A DNA stretch of 64,000 bases from Planctomycetaceae bacterium (GTDB taxonomy: Bacteria; Planctomycetota; Planctomycetia; Gemmatales; Gemmataceae): assembly GCA_013823135.1 (NCBI GenBank), contig PNLP01000021.1, positions 40,619 through 104,618 of the forward strand, in the 5' to 3' direction. Below are positions 55,000-63,978 of the stretch, one piece after another (positions within the stretch are counted from its first letter, which is position 1; every line of letters begins with the position of its first letter). Below the pieces are notes generated by a model. That model saw only the letters and a program-made list of their open reading frames with translations, made no database searches and was not told the origin of the DNA. Made by a program: the position numbers and the translations under genes.

Positions 55000-55659
55000 G
55001 TGATGGAAGAATCTGAATGGCTGACGTCTTCAAACGCAACCGCGATGTTGGAAGACACCGAATTCAGAAGCGAAAGGAAGATACGGCTCTTTGCTGTTGC
55101 CTGTTGCAGACGGGTTTGGCAAGTCCTTCCAAAACCTACCGTGCGTGAGTTGGTTGAAGTCGCTGAACAGTTCGCCGAAGGTAGTGCCACATTCGGGCAA
55201 CTGATTGATGCGGGAGTGAGTGCAGAACGTGCCGTACTGAACGACTGTGAGGTCTCCATTACACGGGATCTAGCGGCACGCAATGCGAATGCAACCTGGT
55301 GCGTCCTCGCCGCATCGGAGTTGTATGCCGATTCCGTAGCTTCTCGGGACCTCTCCTCTCTCGAAGAGTGGGACGAGGCCGATCACGCGGAGTCAGTTGC
55401 ACAAAGCGATCTGCTCCGCGACATCTTCGGCAATCCGTTCCGGCCTGTTGCCTTCTCACCCGATTGGCGCAGTGACACCGCGGTGTCACTGGCGATGCAC
55501 ATCTACGAATCACGCGACTTCAGCGCGATGCCCATCCTCGCGGATGCGCTCCAGGATGCGGGCTGCGATAACGACGACGTGCTAAGCCACTGCCGCGATC
55601 CGCAGCAGGTTCACGTGCGCGGCTGCTGGGTCGTGGATCTGGTGTTGGGGAAGGCGTAG
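55000..55659 (+). CDS. Gemmata-type hypothetical protein
   Basis: A 219-residue soluble protein (the second Met at 55003 is equally likely as start). Features include EWLTSSNATAMLEDTEFRSE, a cysteine pair in KIRLFAVACCRRVWQ, QSDLLRDIFGNPFRPVAFSP and a terminal VRGCWVVDLVLGKA. I recognise this as a pattern repeated in many uncharacterised proteins of Gemmata-like genomes, but know no function for it. It is mostly helical by eye and has no signal peptide or membrane segment. The upstream palindrome may insulate it from the peptidase transcript. Confidence 0.82.
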   Translation: MMEESEWLTSSNATAMLEDTEFRSERKIRLFAVACCRRVWQVLPKPTVRELVEVAEQFAEGSATFGQLIDAGVSAERAVLNDCEVSITRDLAARNANATWCVLAASELYADSVASRDLSSLEEWDEADHAESVAQSDLLRDIFGNPFRPVAFSPDWRSDTAVSLAMHIYESRDFSAMPILADALQDAGCDNDDVLSHCRDPQQVHVRGCWVVDLVLGKA

Positions 55660-56100
55660 CGTTTGCGGGCCGAAGGCACACGCTCCCTCAGCCCCGGCCA
55701 ACGGCCAATTCGCGTATCCACGCTTGTTTCGGGAAGGACAACTGCGCCGAAGTGAGGATGGGTAGGCAGCGTGGGAACTGGACTGCCGGCGAGACTGAAC
55801 AAGGCACGTCGTACCATTCTCTTGGCCAGTCGTAGTCCCCCCGTCGGACTAAACGCCCGTCCTGGCGCACTTTGAAGCGCAATCAACCCGCCACGTGGCC
55901 GGGGTGGCTCGCCCAGATCCCAAGCAATATCGAAGCCGTCCGGACACATTTCGAAGCCTCAAAACCCAGCGGATTGGGCTTGATACACATCAGTTACCAA
56001 CCCGTTACCCACCTTTGTCGTCTTGATGGGTAGAGTACATGCCGCGGGTGTGTGAGCCCGCTGGCCTTTCCCCTTCCTCCGGTTCCACGGAGTCACGATC
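55660..56100. other. Intergenic stretch before the alpha-toroid genes
   Basis: This stretch contains one possible small leftward reading frame (55688-55882) and a GGCCGGGGTGGCTCGCC patch near 55900 that resembles half of a GGCGAGC palindrome. About 100 AT-richer bases before 56101 could hold the promoter of the next gene, but I cannot mark a clear -35/-10 pair. Confidence 0.5.
55688..55882 (-). CDS. Possible small hypothetical protein
   Basis: A 64-residue frame with protein-like composition (GDYDWPREWYDVPCS, LSFPKQAWIRELAVGRG). It would need a TTG at 55882 or a GTG at 55870 as start, and a stop codon lies just upstream of the TTG. It may be a remnant of a longer gene or chance. No ribosome-binding site is obvious. 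Confidence 0.3.
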   Translation of the reverse strand: MRFKVRQDGRLVRRGDYDWPREWYDVPCSVSPAVQFPRCLPILTSAQLSFPKQAWIRELAVGRG

Positions 56101-57663
56101 ATGAAGAAGCTGTTCCGCCCCCTGGCGATTGCCACCGCACTGGGTGTCACCGGCATCGCCGGCACCAACTACCTCCTCGCCCAGGAAAAGCCTGTTCCTC
56201 TCGCGCCGCCGGTCAAAGTGCTCCCCGACGATCTCCGTCGCATCCCCCGTGGCGGCTTTGAAGACGTGAAGCCGGCTCGCGGCCTCGACAAGGTGCCCGG
56301 CGTTCAGAACGGTGGCGCCGGCGCTGCGGACTCGAAGCCCGACACGAACATCGAAGCTGTGAAGGTCACCGACACAATTGTGAAGACCGAGTTCGCCGTG
56401 AAGCCGAAGGAACTCAGCTCGGCCGTCAAGAAGGGGCTGGAGTATCTGGTGAAGGGCCAACAGGACGACGGCGGCTGGAACCAGGGCGGCGGCTGGCGGA
56501 ACGGGAATGGCGGTGGTCGCATCGAAGGGGCGAAGGTCGAAGATCCGTCCGACATCGGCAACAGTTGCTTCGTGCTCCTCGCACTGCTCCGGGCCGGCAG
56601 CACTGCCACCGAGGGCGAGTACAAGGACGCGGTCAAGAAGGGGCTGAAGTATGTGATCACCAAGGTCGAGAAGGCTGACAAGGATTCGCTGTACATCACT
56701 GACGTGCGAGGCACGCAGCTTCAGAGCAAGATCGGCAACTACGTCGATACCTTCCTCGTGAACCTCGTGCTGGCCGAGTTCCGCGGTAAGTCCGGCGACC
56801 AGGAAAAGCAACTCGTCGCGGCCCTCGAGAAGACCATGACGAAGATTGTTCGCCACCAGACGGCCGATGGCGGGTTCGCCGGGAACCAGGGCTGGGCAAC
56901 AACGCTGTCGATGGGGATCTGCAACAAGAGCCTCGTTCGCGCAAAGGAACGCGGCGCGGTGGTCGATGACAAGGCACTGGCTCGGGCGATGGCCCAGGCC
57001 AAGGGTGCCGCAGACAACAAGGCTCCGGTCGCGGAACCCGGACCCGGTGGCGTCGCGGGCGTTGCCGCTGCTCCAGCCAAGGTCGCTGGTGCGGCCGGTG
57101 ATGCAGGCGTAGCACTGTACCGACTCGGCCAGGGTGCGGGGAACACGCAGGACATCGTCAATAGCCTCCGCCTCGATGCCGAGAAGGCACGCAAGGTCAT
57201 CGCCGACCCCAACGCCAAGAAGGACGAGCGTGACCGCGCCGAGCAGAAACTTCAGCAGGTGAAAGAAGCCGAAGTTACCAACGACAAGGTGCAGGCCGAT
57301 CTCGCCAAGAACGTCAAGAACGATCAGTTCGTCGCGGGGTTCGGCAACAACGGCGGCGAGGAGTTCCTGAGCTTCATGAACATCAGCGAAACACTCGTGC
57401 TCATGGGCGGCAAGGACTGGGATGATTGGGACGCCAAGATGGTGAAGGGGTTGGAGAAGGCCCAGGACAAGGACGGTAGCTGGCAGGGCCACCATTGCAT
57501 CACCGGCAAGACATTCTGCACCGCCGGTGCGCTTTTGGTTCTCATGGCCGACCGCACCCAGTTCCCGACGGAAGTCATCAAGGTGGCTCGCGAGAAGAAA
57601 GAGAACAAACCGGTTGACCCGAAGGCGAACGAGCCGAAGCCGGAACCGAAGCCCGAGAAGTGA
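56101..57663 (+). CDS. Prenyltransferase/squalene-oxidase repeat protein, exported
   Basis: A 520-residue protein with a signal-like N-terminus (PLAIATALGVTGIAGTNYLLA). Alpha-toroid repeats of the QW/PFTB type are visible as VKGQQDDGGWNQGGG (about 119), HQTADGGFAGNQGW and KAQDKDGSWQGHHC. The typical cyclase acid motif DXDD is absent, so terpene cyclisation is unlikely; such domains in planctomycetes probably bind or scaffold. A long Ala/Lys/Glu-rich charged insert separates the repeats (about 300-410), and the C-terminus is a charged Pro/Lys tail. A related lipoprotein gene follows after about 90 bases. Confidence 0.86.
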   Translation: MKKLFRPLAIATALGVTGIAGTNYLLAQEKPVPLAPPVKVLPDDLRRIPRGGFEDVKPARGLDKVPGVQNGGAGAADSKPDTNIEAVKVTDTIVKTEFAVKPKELSSAVKKGLEYLVKGQQDDGGWNQGGGWRNGNGGGRIEGAKVEDPSDIGNSCFVLLALLRAGSTATEGEYKDAVKKGLKYVITKVEKADKDSLYITDVRGTQLQSKIGNYVDTFLVNLVLAEFRGKSGDQEKQLVAALEKTMTKIVRHQTADGGFAGNQGWATTLSMGICNKSLVRAKERGAVVDDKALARAMAQAKGAADNKAPVAEPGPGGVAGVAAAPAKVAGAAGDAGVALYRLGQGAGNTQDIVNSLRLDAEKARKVIADPNAKKDERDRAEQKLQQVKEAEVTNDKVQADLAKNVKNDQFVAGFGNNGGEEFLSFMNISETLVLMGGKDWDDWDAKMVKGLEKAQDKDGSWQGHHCITGKTFCTAGALLVLMADRTQFPTEVIKVAREKKENKPVDPKANEPKPEPKPEK

Positions 57664-57695
57664 TTCTCACCGGCTCGTCTTCGCGAATACATTAA

Positions 57696-57730
57696 CGGCC
57701 GGCGGAGTGTTCAACACGCCGCTGGCCGGT
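57696..57730 (+). other. Imperfect hairpin between the two alpha-toroid genes
   Basis: GGCCGGCGG pairs with CCGCTGGCC at eight of nine positions around a loop containing GTGTTCAACAC, itself a short dyad. It may be an attenuator or processing site within a two-gene transcript; there is no T tract. Confidence 0.5.
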
Positions 57731-57756
57731 TCCGTTCACATCCCGGGGCTCAGGTC

Positions 57757-59022
57757 ATGAAACGCGTTCTCTCCATCTGCGTCGTCCTCAGCTTCGCGGC
57801 CTGCAATCGCCAGGCTCCCGAAGCGGTGCCCGAGGTTGTGATCGTCGCCCCCATCGATGACGGCAGCATCCCACCGCCACGACCGAGCACTCGCCGACTC
57901 CCCACAAATGCCATCGCCGACGGCGTGAAATACCTGATTGCTCACCAGTCCGAAGATGGCGCGTGGCGATCCGACGTGTACGCCACGTTCAAGGATGGCA
58001 CGGCCCTCACGCCGTTCGCCATCACGGCGTTACAGGATGCCTCCGATGCCGGACTACACAGCCCCGCAGCCGATGCCGCCATCAAGAAGGGAATCGCCTG
58101 GCTTGCGAAACTCTCCCGGAAAGACGGCACCATCGACCCCGGCCCCGACGGCCTCGACTATCCGCTTTACACGGCGACGCTCGCAATCAAGGTGTACTCA
58201 CACGTCTCCGCCCACGACTTTCTCGTGGCTCGCGATGGCTGGGTGAAGTACCTGAAGGAGCGCCAACTTACCGAGAAACTCGGCTGGAAGCCCGGCGACA
58301 AGCAATTCGGCGGCTGGGGTTACTGCCGTGTGATTCCGAAGAAGCCGGAACCGAACGTGATCTCGCCGCCGTTGATCGAGTCGAACCTGTCGGCCACGCT
58401 GTTCGCTCTCGACGCTTTGAAGACCGCCGGTGAACTGGACGCCAGCACTGCGAAGGCGGCGGTGATTTTCGTCCGAAGTTGTCAGAATTGGCCGCGACCC
58501 GGCCCGCTTGAAGGGCCGACCGCCTCCGCGATTGTTCGGGATGGCGGGTTCCACTTTATCTACGCCGACCCTACTCGCAACAAGGCCGGAGTTGGTGCAA
58601 GTGAAACGCCCGAAATCCGATACTTTCACTCGTATGGTAGCACGACTTCTGACGGGTTCCGAGCACTCGCCTTGTGCTGCTTCCCGGAAGACGCGGATCG
58701 GCGCGACGATGCCAAGTATTGGCTGATCTCGCACTTCAACGCGGACACGCACCCTGGGAAGTACGTCCCCGCACACGAGCCGAACCGCGAGGCGGTGTAC
58801 TACTACTACGCGGCCTCGGTAGCGAAGGCGTTCCGCGACCACATGGTGACCCTACCCGACGACCGCGACTGGGCCGACGAGCTTTCCCGCGAGTTGATTC
58901 GGCGACAGAAACCCGATGGAAGTTGGGTGAACCCAATCGAGTTGGTGCGTGAGAACGACCCGATCGTGGCGACGTGCAACGCGATCTCGGCGCTGGCAAC
59001 GTGCAACTTGTCGCGACCGTAA
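57757..59022 (+). CDS. Prenyltransferase/squalene-oxidase repeat lipoprotein
   Basis: A 421-residue protein beginning MKRVLSICVVLSFAAC, a lipoprotein signal with lipobox Cys16. The mature part has alpha-toroid repeats: LIAHQSEDGAWRSDVYATF (near 67), LAKLSRKDGTIDPGP and a last repeat RRQKPDGSWVNPIE. No DXDD acid motif is visible. It is shorter than its upstream neighbour and lacks the charged insert. The two probably share a transcript and arose by duplication of the same domain. It is expected to be anchored on a membrane surface facing outwards. Confidence 0.87.
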   Translation: MKRVLSICVVLSFAACNRQAPEAVPEVVIVAPIDDGSIPPPRPSTRRLPTNAIADGVKYLIAHQSEDGAWRSDVYATFKDGTALTPFAITALQDASDAGLHSPAADAAIKKGIAWLAKLSRKDGTIDPGPDGLDYPLYTATLAIKVYSHVSAHDFLVARDGWVKYLKERQLTEKLGWKPGDKQFGGWGYCRVIPKKPEPNVISPPLIESNLSATLFALDALKTAGELDASTAKAAVIFVRSCQNWPRPGPLEGPTASAIVRDGGFHFIYADPTRNKAGVGASETPEIRYFHSYGSTTSDGFRALALCCFPEDADRRDDAKYWLISHFNADTHPGKYVPAHEPNREAVYYYYAASVAKAFRDHMVTLPDDRDWADELSRELIRRQKPDGSWVNPIELVRENDPIVATCNAISALATCNLSRP

Positions 59023-59060
59023 GACACGTGCGCCTTGCCCACCGCAAGAATGCGGCAGGA

Positions 59061-59585
59061 TCAATCAAGCGTGAAGGTGAGTTCGACCGGCCCCTTTTCG
59101 GGAACACTTGCCTTCAACCGCGACTTGCCGCGTCCCGAATAGTGCTCAGGGAATTTCTCGACCAGAGGTGGCGGCTGTTTGTCAGCCGGAACCATTCCAC
59201 CTGTCTCCCCGACCTTATTTGCAAATGCGACCATGGCGTCGTACTGACTCTGCGTCATGCCAGGTGGGGGAACGTGCTTCGAGATGATGACTTCATAATC
59301 ACCCGGGACCACGCCCTGGGCGCTGGTCTGGGGACCAAAGTGGGTGATCAACTCGAACCGTCCTTTCGCGTCGGTCTTGCCAATCGCGGTCTCACCCTCA
59401 GTAAGACCGCCACTCCCTCTTGTGAAGGTGACAGTCGCCCCCTCGACCGGAATCCCACCCTGAGTAACTTGCCCGGTAACAGGAACAGTCGCCGGGTACT
59501 TCGGTCCACAGCCCGCGATGACCATGAGGCTGAACAGCCAGCCGAATCTTCGGGCGGTGGTTCCGAGTGAGGAGCGTTGAAACAT
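59061..59585 (-). CDS. Lipoprotein partner of a DUF1559 pseudopilin, transthyretin-like
   Basis: A 174-residue lipoprotein; TARRFGWLFSLMVIAGC leads to the lipobox cysteine at about residue 26. The mature domain opens VTGQVTQGGIPVEGATVTF and continues KGRFELITHFGP and VPGDYEVIISKH, a carboxypeptidase-regulatory-like beta sandwich. It starts 44 bases after the DUF1559 gene at 59630 in the same direction, repeating the pairing seen at 8260/9251 and 32659/32252. Function unknown. Confidence 0.88.
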   Translation of the reverse strand: MFQRSSLGTTARRFGWLFSLMVIAGCGPKYPATVPVTGQVTQGGIPVEGATVTFTRGSGGLTEGETAIGKTDAKGRFELITHFGPQTSAQGVVPGDYEVIISKHVPPPGMTQSQYDAMVAFANKVGETGGMVPADKQPPPLVEKFPEHYSGRGKSRLKASVPEKGPVELTFTLD

Positions 59586-59629
59586 GGTGAAGGATTCCCG
59601 TGGGTGAGATTCGTCTGCCGCGATTTCTG

Positions 59630-60700
59630 TCAGTCGAGGCTGACAGCCTCACCCCCGCTAATGGTCCCCGCAGCGCCCCATACGCCGTAGGGGCTGGCAC
59701 CGGTTGTGACTTCAGCAGTGCTCAGGCTACCCGTGCTGACGGCATCCGTGACGAACCGGACCGACCCATCTCCCAGGAGAACGTTCACCCCACCCGTGTG
59801 GTAACTACTCGCGCTGAACACTCCCCAGGAATCGCCCCAGTTATCGGCCGCGCAGGATGGACTGTTCGGCGGCAGGATTGTGGTAACACCCGTGAATGCG
59901 GGATAGCCCTCGAACCACTGAACTCCAACGGGGCGGTCTGTCATGACTGACTGGCTTGCGAGGTACTGACCATTGGCTGCCGTGCTCAAGCAACCAATGG
60001 GGGATGTGTTGAGGCCGGTGACATTGTTGGCGAAGTAGCCCTTGGTACTCCGGTTGTTCGATGATCCGAAGGCCCGCTCCGCCATGAAGATCGTGTTCGA
60101 GGTGCCATCCGTGATGGAGGCCATTTTCGACGCGGTCCGGCCGAAGACTCCGCGATTGGTCGCGTTTGAAAAGTTGCCGTTGATACTGTCGCCAACGCTC
60201 GCCGCGTAGCTCCGAACTCCCCAATCCGAACTACCCCAAATCGGGTTCGGATTCGGATTCGAGGGACAAACGAAGACGGGGATTTTTGCCAGATACGGCG
60301 GGTAGTACGTTCGATCGCGGACCGGCCCCCACGCTGTAATCGCGATGCCTCCATAGGTGCCAGGCTGGGACATCGTGGTGTAGACGTTACTCTGTTCGAT
60401 GTAGGGGAGGATGTTCACCAGCCCGGTATTACGTCCCTCGTTTCCCTGGGGGTTCGTGCTTCGAGTAGCCGGGGAAGCAAGCCATTCGTTCAAGGTCGGG
60501 AACAGACCACTCTGGTCATGGTAGCTGTGGATCGCGATTCCCAGTTGCTTCATGTTGCTCTGGCACTTCATTCGAGCCGCTGCCTCTCGCACTTTCTGAA
60601 CTGCGGGCAGCAGTAGACCAATGAGAATGGCGATGATCGCGATGACGACCAGAAGCTCAATGAGCGTAAACGCCACTCGATAGGTGGAATATCGACGCAT
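59630..60700 (-). CDS. DUF1559 pseudopilin (H-X9-DG family)
   Basis: A 356-residue pilin-like protein. AFTLIELLVVIAIIAIL lies at about 10-26, with Ala in place of the usual Gly at the prepilin peptidase cleavage position; in type IV prepilins this Gly is normally required, so processing may be slower or use another enzyme. PAVQKVREAAARMKCQSNMKQLGIA follows. The C-terminal motif reads HTGGVNVLLGDGSVRFV. An AT-rich stretch just upstream (60720-60770) may carry its promoter. Confidence 0.93.
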   Translation of the reverse strand: MRRYSTYRVAFTLIELLVVIAIIAILIGLLLPAVQKVREAAARMKCQSNMKQLGIAIHSYHDQSGLFPTLNEWLASPATRSTNPQGNEGRNTGLVNILPYIEQSNVYTTMSQPGTYGGIAITAWGPVRDRTYYPPYLAKIPVFVCPSNPNPNPIWGSSDWGVRSYAASVGDSINGNFSNATNRGVFGRTASKMASITDGTSNTIFMAERAFGSSNNRSTKGYFANNVTGLNTSPIGCLSTAANGQYLASQSVMTDRPVGVQWFEGYPAFTGVTTILPPNSPSCAADNWGDSWGVFSASSYHTGGVNVLLGDGSVRFVTDAVSTGSLSTAEVTTGASPYGVWGAAGTISGGEAVSLD

Positions 60701-60867
60701 GAATATTCCTCGGATGTGGGCGACTGGAAAGAATTAAAAAGTCGATAACAATGTCGCGATTGTGGTGTGTTTATCACAACACATCTAGGCGGCTGATTAG
60801 GACAGTACAACCAGGCAGTTTGGCTTGCAACAGTTCTCACGGAATCTTCAGCAGAAGGCTGCCGGGT

Positions 60868-60888
60868 TGGCGGGAGCAGTTCCCGCCA
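60868..60888. terminator. Small hairpin downstream of the flippase gene
   Basis: TGGCGGGA pairs perfectly with TCCCGCCA around GCAGT, 70 bases past the leftward flippase stop. There is no T run, so this is only a weak terminator candidate; the GGCGGG word resembles other palindromes in the window. Confidence 0.45.
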
Positions 60889-60957
60889 GCCACTAAAATT
60901 GCCAAACCAGGCTCAAACAGAGTGAACGCAATCGCAAGGCCGGAGATGCTCACCGAA

Positions 60958-62499
60958 CTACACTGCGGCGTCGACGGTTCGGCAGCCGGGTTCGGGGTGT
61001 TCGGCCTCACGCACTCCCCTTCGCGCTGCGGCGACGCGGGGAAGTAGTTCGATTCCCGCGACCACCACAGCGAACGGAATCAATCCCGTCACGATCCCCA
61101 CCGCGATGCCGAGCCACGTCGCATCAGCGGGCGTGACGAACCACCACACCATCGCCGGAACGCACGCCGCAAGCACCGGCTTCAGCCAACTCGTCAGCAG
61201 ATATCTCGCTGTGCTCACTTCCAGCACGAAACAGGCGTAGCCGATCACGAACAGGCAGAACAGCACGTTCGGCACCGCGACCGCGATCGCCACGCCTTCG
61301 AGCCCGTATGGCCCCACCAGGAGCAAGCTCAGGCCAAGGTTCACCGCAGCTTCCATGAGTGCGAGCCGAGAGAAGAGTCGCAGCTTCCCCATACCGTAGA
61401 GGATTCGCGAGGCCACCGATTGAGCCACGCCAATGGTGAGCGTTGCCGAGAGAATTGCCACCGCCGGAAAGCAGAAGGCCGCGTACTCGGAACCGCCGAT
61501 CCACCGGGTCAGAAAAGGTTTGCCAAAGAACAGCATTCCGAGATGGATTGGTAACACGAGGTACAGCACCCACCGCGTGCCGTCGAGCAGGACACTCCGC
61601 ACGCCATCGAAGTCGCCGCGTGCCTCGCGTTCGCTTATGGCGGGAGTGAGGGTAGTCGTTGCGGAACGGAGCAGATTCTTCGCCAGTTCCACGAGTCGGG
61701 CCGCGATGGCGTAATGCGCTGCAGCCGCGACCGTGAGGAAACCACCCACGACAATCGCGCCCGTTTGAACCGTGACCCGCCCCGCGAGCATCGCGAGAAA
61801 CGCATCGACGCTGTAACCCTTCACGCGATGCAGCGTCTCGCGGTCCACAATGCGCCGTGATAGGTGTAAGCCCGGCAGGAAGTGGAATGCCAGCAACGCC
61901 ATGACCGCGTGTTCGAGCAGATTCGTGATGGTGAAGACAACCGCCAGCGACCACAGCCCCGGCGTTGTTTCGATCACGTACACGATGCCACTCACGCGAA
62001 TGACAAGGAACACGAGTCGCACAGCACTCTTGATCGCGTATCGCTGTAAACCGTCGAGCATTGTGGGGAAAACGCTCAGCGGCAACGTGACCGCGAGGTT
62101 TGCGAGCATCAGGAACATGAATGGGGCGATGTCGCCGGGTTCGCCGAGCTTACGCTCCAATCCGGGAGCCACGAACGGCACCAGCGCCGAGCCCAGCAGC
62201 AACACGCCCACGGCTGCAATTGCGAAGATGACGAGACACGCCGAGACGAGCTTGTTCAGTTCGGTGCGTTCGTTCGTTGCGTGGAACTTGGCCACGAATC
62301 GGACAAGACACGCCGCGATGCCCAGATCGAAAAGGGTGAAGTACGCGAGGATGGACTCGACGACACACCAGACGCCGTAACGGGCATCACCAAGGTTTTG
62401 GATGAGGTACGGTGCGAGGAAGAAACTGACGACAAGTGTCGCAGCGAACGCCGCCCAGTTCGTGGCGGCACCCAGCAATAACGAACGCTTGGCAGACAT
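60958..62499 (-). CDS. Oligosaccharide flippase / polysaccharide biosynthesis membrane protein
   Basis: A 513-residue integral membrane protein with 12-14 hydrophobic segments and the opening NWAAFAATLVVSFFLAPYLI then NLGDARYGVWCVVESILAYF, typical of the MOP/Wzx flippase superfamily. FDLGIAACLVRFVAKFHATN follows as in the PST/Wzx group. It would flip a lipid-linked sugar across the cytoplasmic membrane, in line with the two GT2 enzymes elsewhere in the window, but no glycan gene cluster adjoins it. It starts about 90 bases after recA; the palindrome at 62521 lies between them. Confidence 0.9.
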   Translation of the reverse strand: MSAKRSLLLGAATNWAAFAATLVVSFFLAPYLIQNLGDARYGVWCVVESILAYFTLFDLGIAACLVRFVAKFHATNERTELNKLVSACLVIFAIAAVGVLLLGSALVPFVAPGLERKLGEPGDIAPFMFLMLANLAVTLPLSVFPTMLDGLQRYAIKSAVRLVFLVIRVSGIVYVIETTPGLWSLAVVFTITNLLEHAVMALLAFHFLPGLHLSRRIVDRETLHRVKGYSVDAFLAMLAGRVTVQTGAIVVGGFLTVAAAAHYAIAARLVELAKNLLRSATTTLTPAISEREARGDFDGVRSVLLDGTRWVLYLVLPIHLGMLFFGKPFLTRWIGGSEYAAFCFPAVAILSATLTIGVAQSVASRILYGMGKLRLFSRLALMEAAVNLGLSLLLVGPYGLEGVAIAVAVPNVLFCLFVIGYACFVLEVSTARYLLTSWLKPVLAACVPAMVWWFVTPADATWLGIAVGIVTGLIPFAVVVAGIELLPRVAAARRGVREAEHPEPGCRTVDAAV

Positions 62500-62520
62500 G
62501 CGAACATCCTTGTTCGTTTT

Positions 62521-62590
62521 GGCGAGCCACGGGGTTCATCCCCGTGGCATTGGCACCGCAAACCCACGGGGATGAACCCCGTGGCTCGCC
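62521..62590. terminator. 28-bp palindrome directly after the recA stop codon
   Basis: GGCGAGCCACGGGGTTCATC and the following bases (62521-62548) pair with 62563-62590 at 27 of 28 positions around 14 bases. Each arm is itself palindromic (CCACGGGG...CCCCGTGG). It ends at the base next to the recA stop (62591-62593). It could stop or protect the recA transcript, but its GGCGAGC word makes it a member of the repeat family. Confidence 0.85.
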
Positions 62591-63745
62591 TCACTCTGCT
62601 TGCTTCTCGGCGGCGGCTTTGCCACGCTTCTTCTTCGGCTGTTCTTCTGGTGCCTCGCCAATGGCGGCCAGTTCTGCAGCAGCTTCCGCTTCGTCCTTCG
62701 CGGTGGCTTCCAACTCGGCTGCCTCCATCGGCTTCGGCTTGCGTTTCAGCATGATGGCCGCTGCGATCTCATCACGCACCGGCAGGTTCTCACGCAGGTA
62801 GGCAACGGTGTTCGCTTCGCCGTGCCCGATGCGCTGATCTTTGTAGATGAACTGCGCGCCGGCTTTCTTCTCGATGATCTCATCCTCGATGGCGAGTTTC
62901 AGCAGGTCGCCTTCGAAGTTGATGCCACGATCGTGCAGGATCTCGAACTCGGCATTGCGGAACGGCGGCGCGACCTTGTTCTTCACCACGCGAACCCGCG
63001 TCTCGGCACCGATCGTTTCGTCGCCATCCTTCACGTGCGTGACGCGTTTCACTTCCATTCGCACGCTGGCGTAGAACTTCAGTGCCAGCCCGCCCGTGGT
63101 TGTGTTCGGGTCACCGTACATCACGCCGATCTTCTGGCGAATCTGGTTGATGAACAGCAGGCACGTCCGGCTCTTGTTGATCGTCGGCGTCAGGATTCGC
63201 ATGGCCTGGCTCATCAAACGAGCTTGCAGACCGACCTTCGTGTCGCCGATCTCGCTGTCCTGAATTTCGTTCTTGGGAACGAGTGCCGCGACCGAATCGA
63301 CCACAATCAGGTCAACCGCACCGGACTTGATGAGCATTTCGGCGATCCGCAAACCTTCCTCGCCGTAGCCCGGTTGCGAGACGAGCAGGTCGTCGAGGTT
63401 CACGCCAATCCGTTTTGCCCAGGTTGGGTCGAGGGCGTGTTCGGCGTCGATGAACGCGGCAACGCCACCAGCCTTTTGCACCTGTGCGACCGCGTGAAGC
63501 GCGACGGTCGTCTTGCCGCTGGCTTCCGCACCGTAGATTTCGATGACGCGACCGCGGGGCAAGCCTTTTCCGCCGAGCGCGATATCGAGCGACAGCGACC
63601 CCGTCGAGATGCCTTCAATATCATCGACGTTGATGTCCCCGAGGGACATGATCGCGCCTTTGCCGAATTCCTTCTCAATAGCCGCGAGTGCGGTCTTCAG
63701 TTCCTTGTTGTCTTTGGTGGTGTCTTTCTTCTCTTTCTCCGCCAT
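62591..63745 (-). CDS. recA: Recombinase RecA
   Basis: A 384-residue recombinase that loads on single-stranded DNA and promotes strand exchange and SOS induction. Walker A reads GAEASGKTT (about 67-75, with Ala in place of the usual Pro-Glu-Ser). Other blocks are DAEHALDPTWAKRIGVNLDD, LIVVDSVAALVPK, NQIRQKIGVMYGDPNTTTGG and RGINFEGDLLKLA. The core ends near 330. The C-terminal tail is unusually long and charged, rich in Ala, Glu and Lys (PKKKRGKAAAEKQAE). It reads leftward from an ATG at 63745, with AGGGAG upstream. Confidence 0.97.
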   Translation of the reverse strand: MAEKEKKDTTKDNKELKTALAAIEKEFGKGAIMSLGDINVDDIEGISTGSLSLDIALGGKGLPRGRVIEIYGAEASGKTTVALHAVAQVQKAGGVAAFIDAEHALDPTWAKRIGVNLDDLLVSQPGYGEEGLRIAEMLIKSGAVDLIVVDSVAALVPKNEIQDSEIGDTKVGLQARLMSQAMRILTPTINKSRTCLLFINQIRQKIGVMYGDPNTTTGGLALKFYASVRMEVKRVTHVKDGDETIGAETRVRVVKNKVAPPFRNAEFEILHDRGINFEGDLLKLAIEDEIIEKKAGAQFIYKDQRIGHGEANTVAYLRENLPVRDEIAAAIMLKRKPKPMEAAELEATAKDEAEAAAELAAIGEAPEEQPKKKRGKAAAEKQAE

Positions 63746-63924
63746 CGCAGACTCCCTTATAGGGTTGGTTCGGCCCGACCGCAGGTAGTGGTTAATGGTT
63801 TGGCGGTCGTTACGGGGTGGAGTCTAACCCGAGACCGGGGGTGGGGGGAATGTCAGCAGCGAGAAATGGGAAAACCGAAATTTTAGGAGACAGTAGCATC
63901 ACGAGTGCCACGGTCATTTGTCTT

Positions 63925-63978
63925 TGCCCTGAAGGGGCAGAACAACATAGCCCGGGGCAAGCGAAGCGTCGCCCCGGG
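63925..63978. repeat. GC-rich palindromes at the right edge
   Basis: TGCCC/GGGGCA arms around TGAA at 63925-63939, then CCCGGGGC at 63951-63958 and its complement GCCCCGGG at 63971-63978. They lie about 180 bases upstream of recA. The composition is like the other dispersed palindromes, but the words differ. Confidence 0.6.

Noticed and set aside
60720..60790. A possible operator with GTGGTGTG/CACAACAC symmetry upstream of the DUF1559 gene
   Set aside because: The symmetry is imperfect and short, and I could not place it relative to a credible -35/-10 pair.
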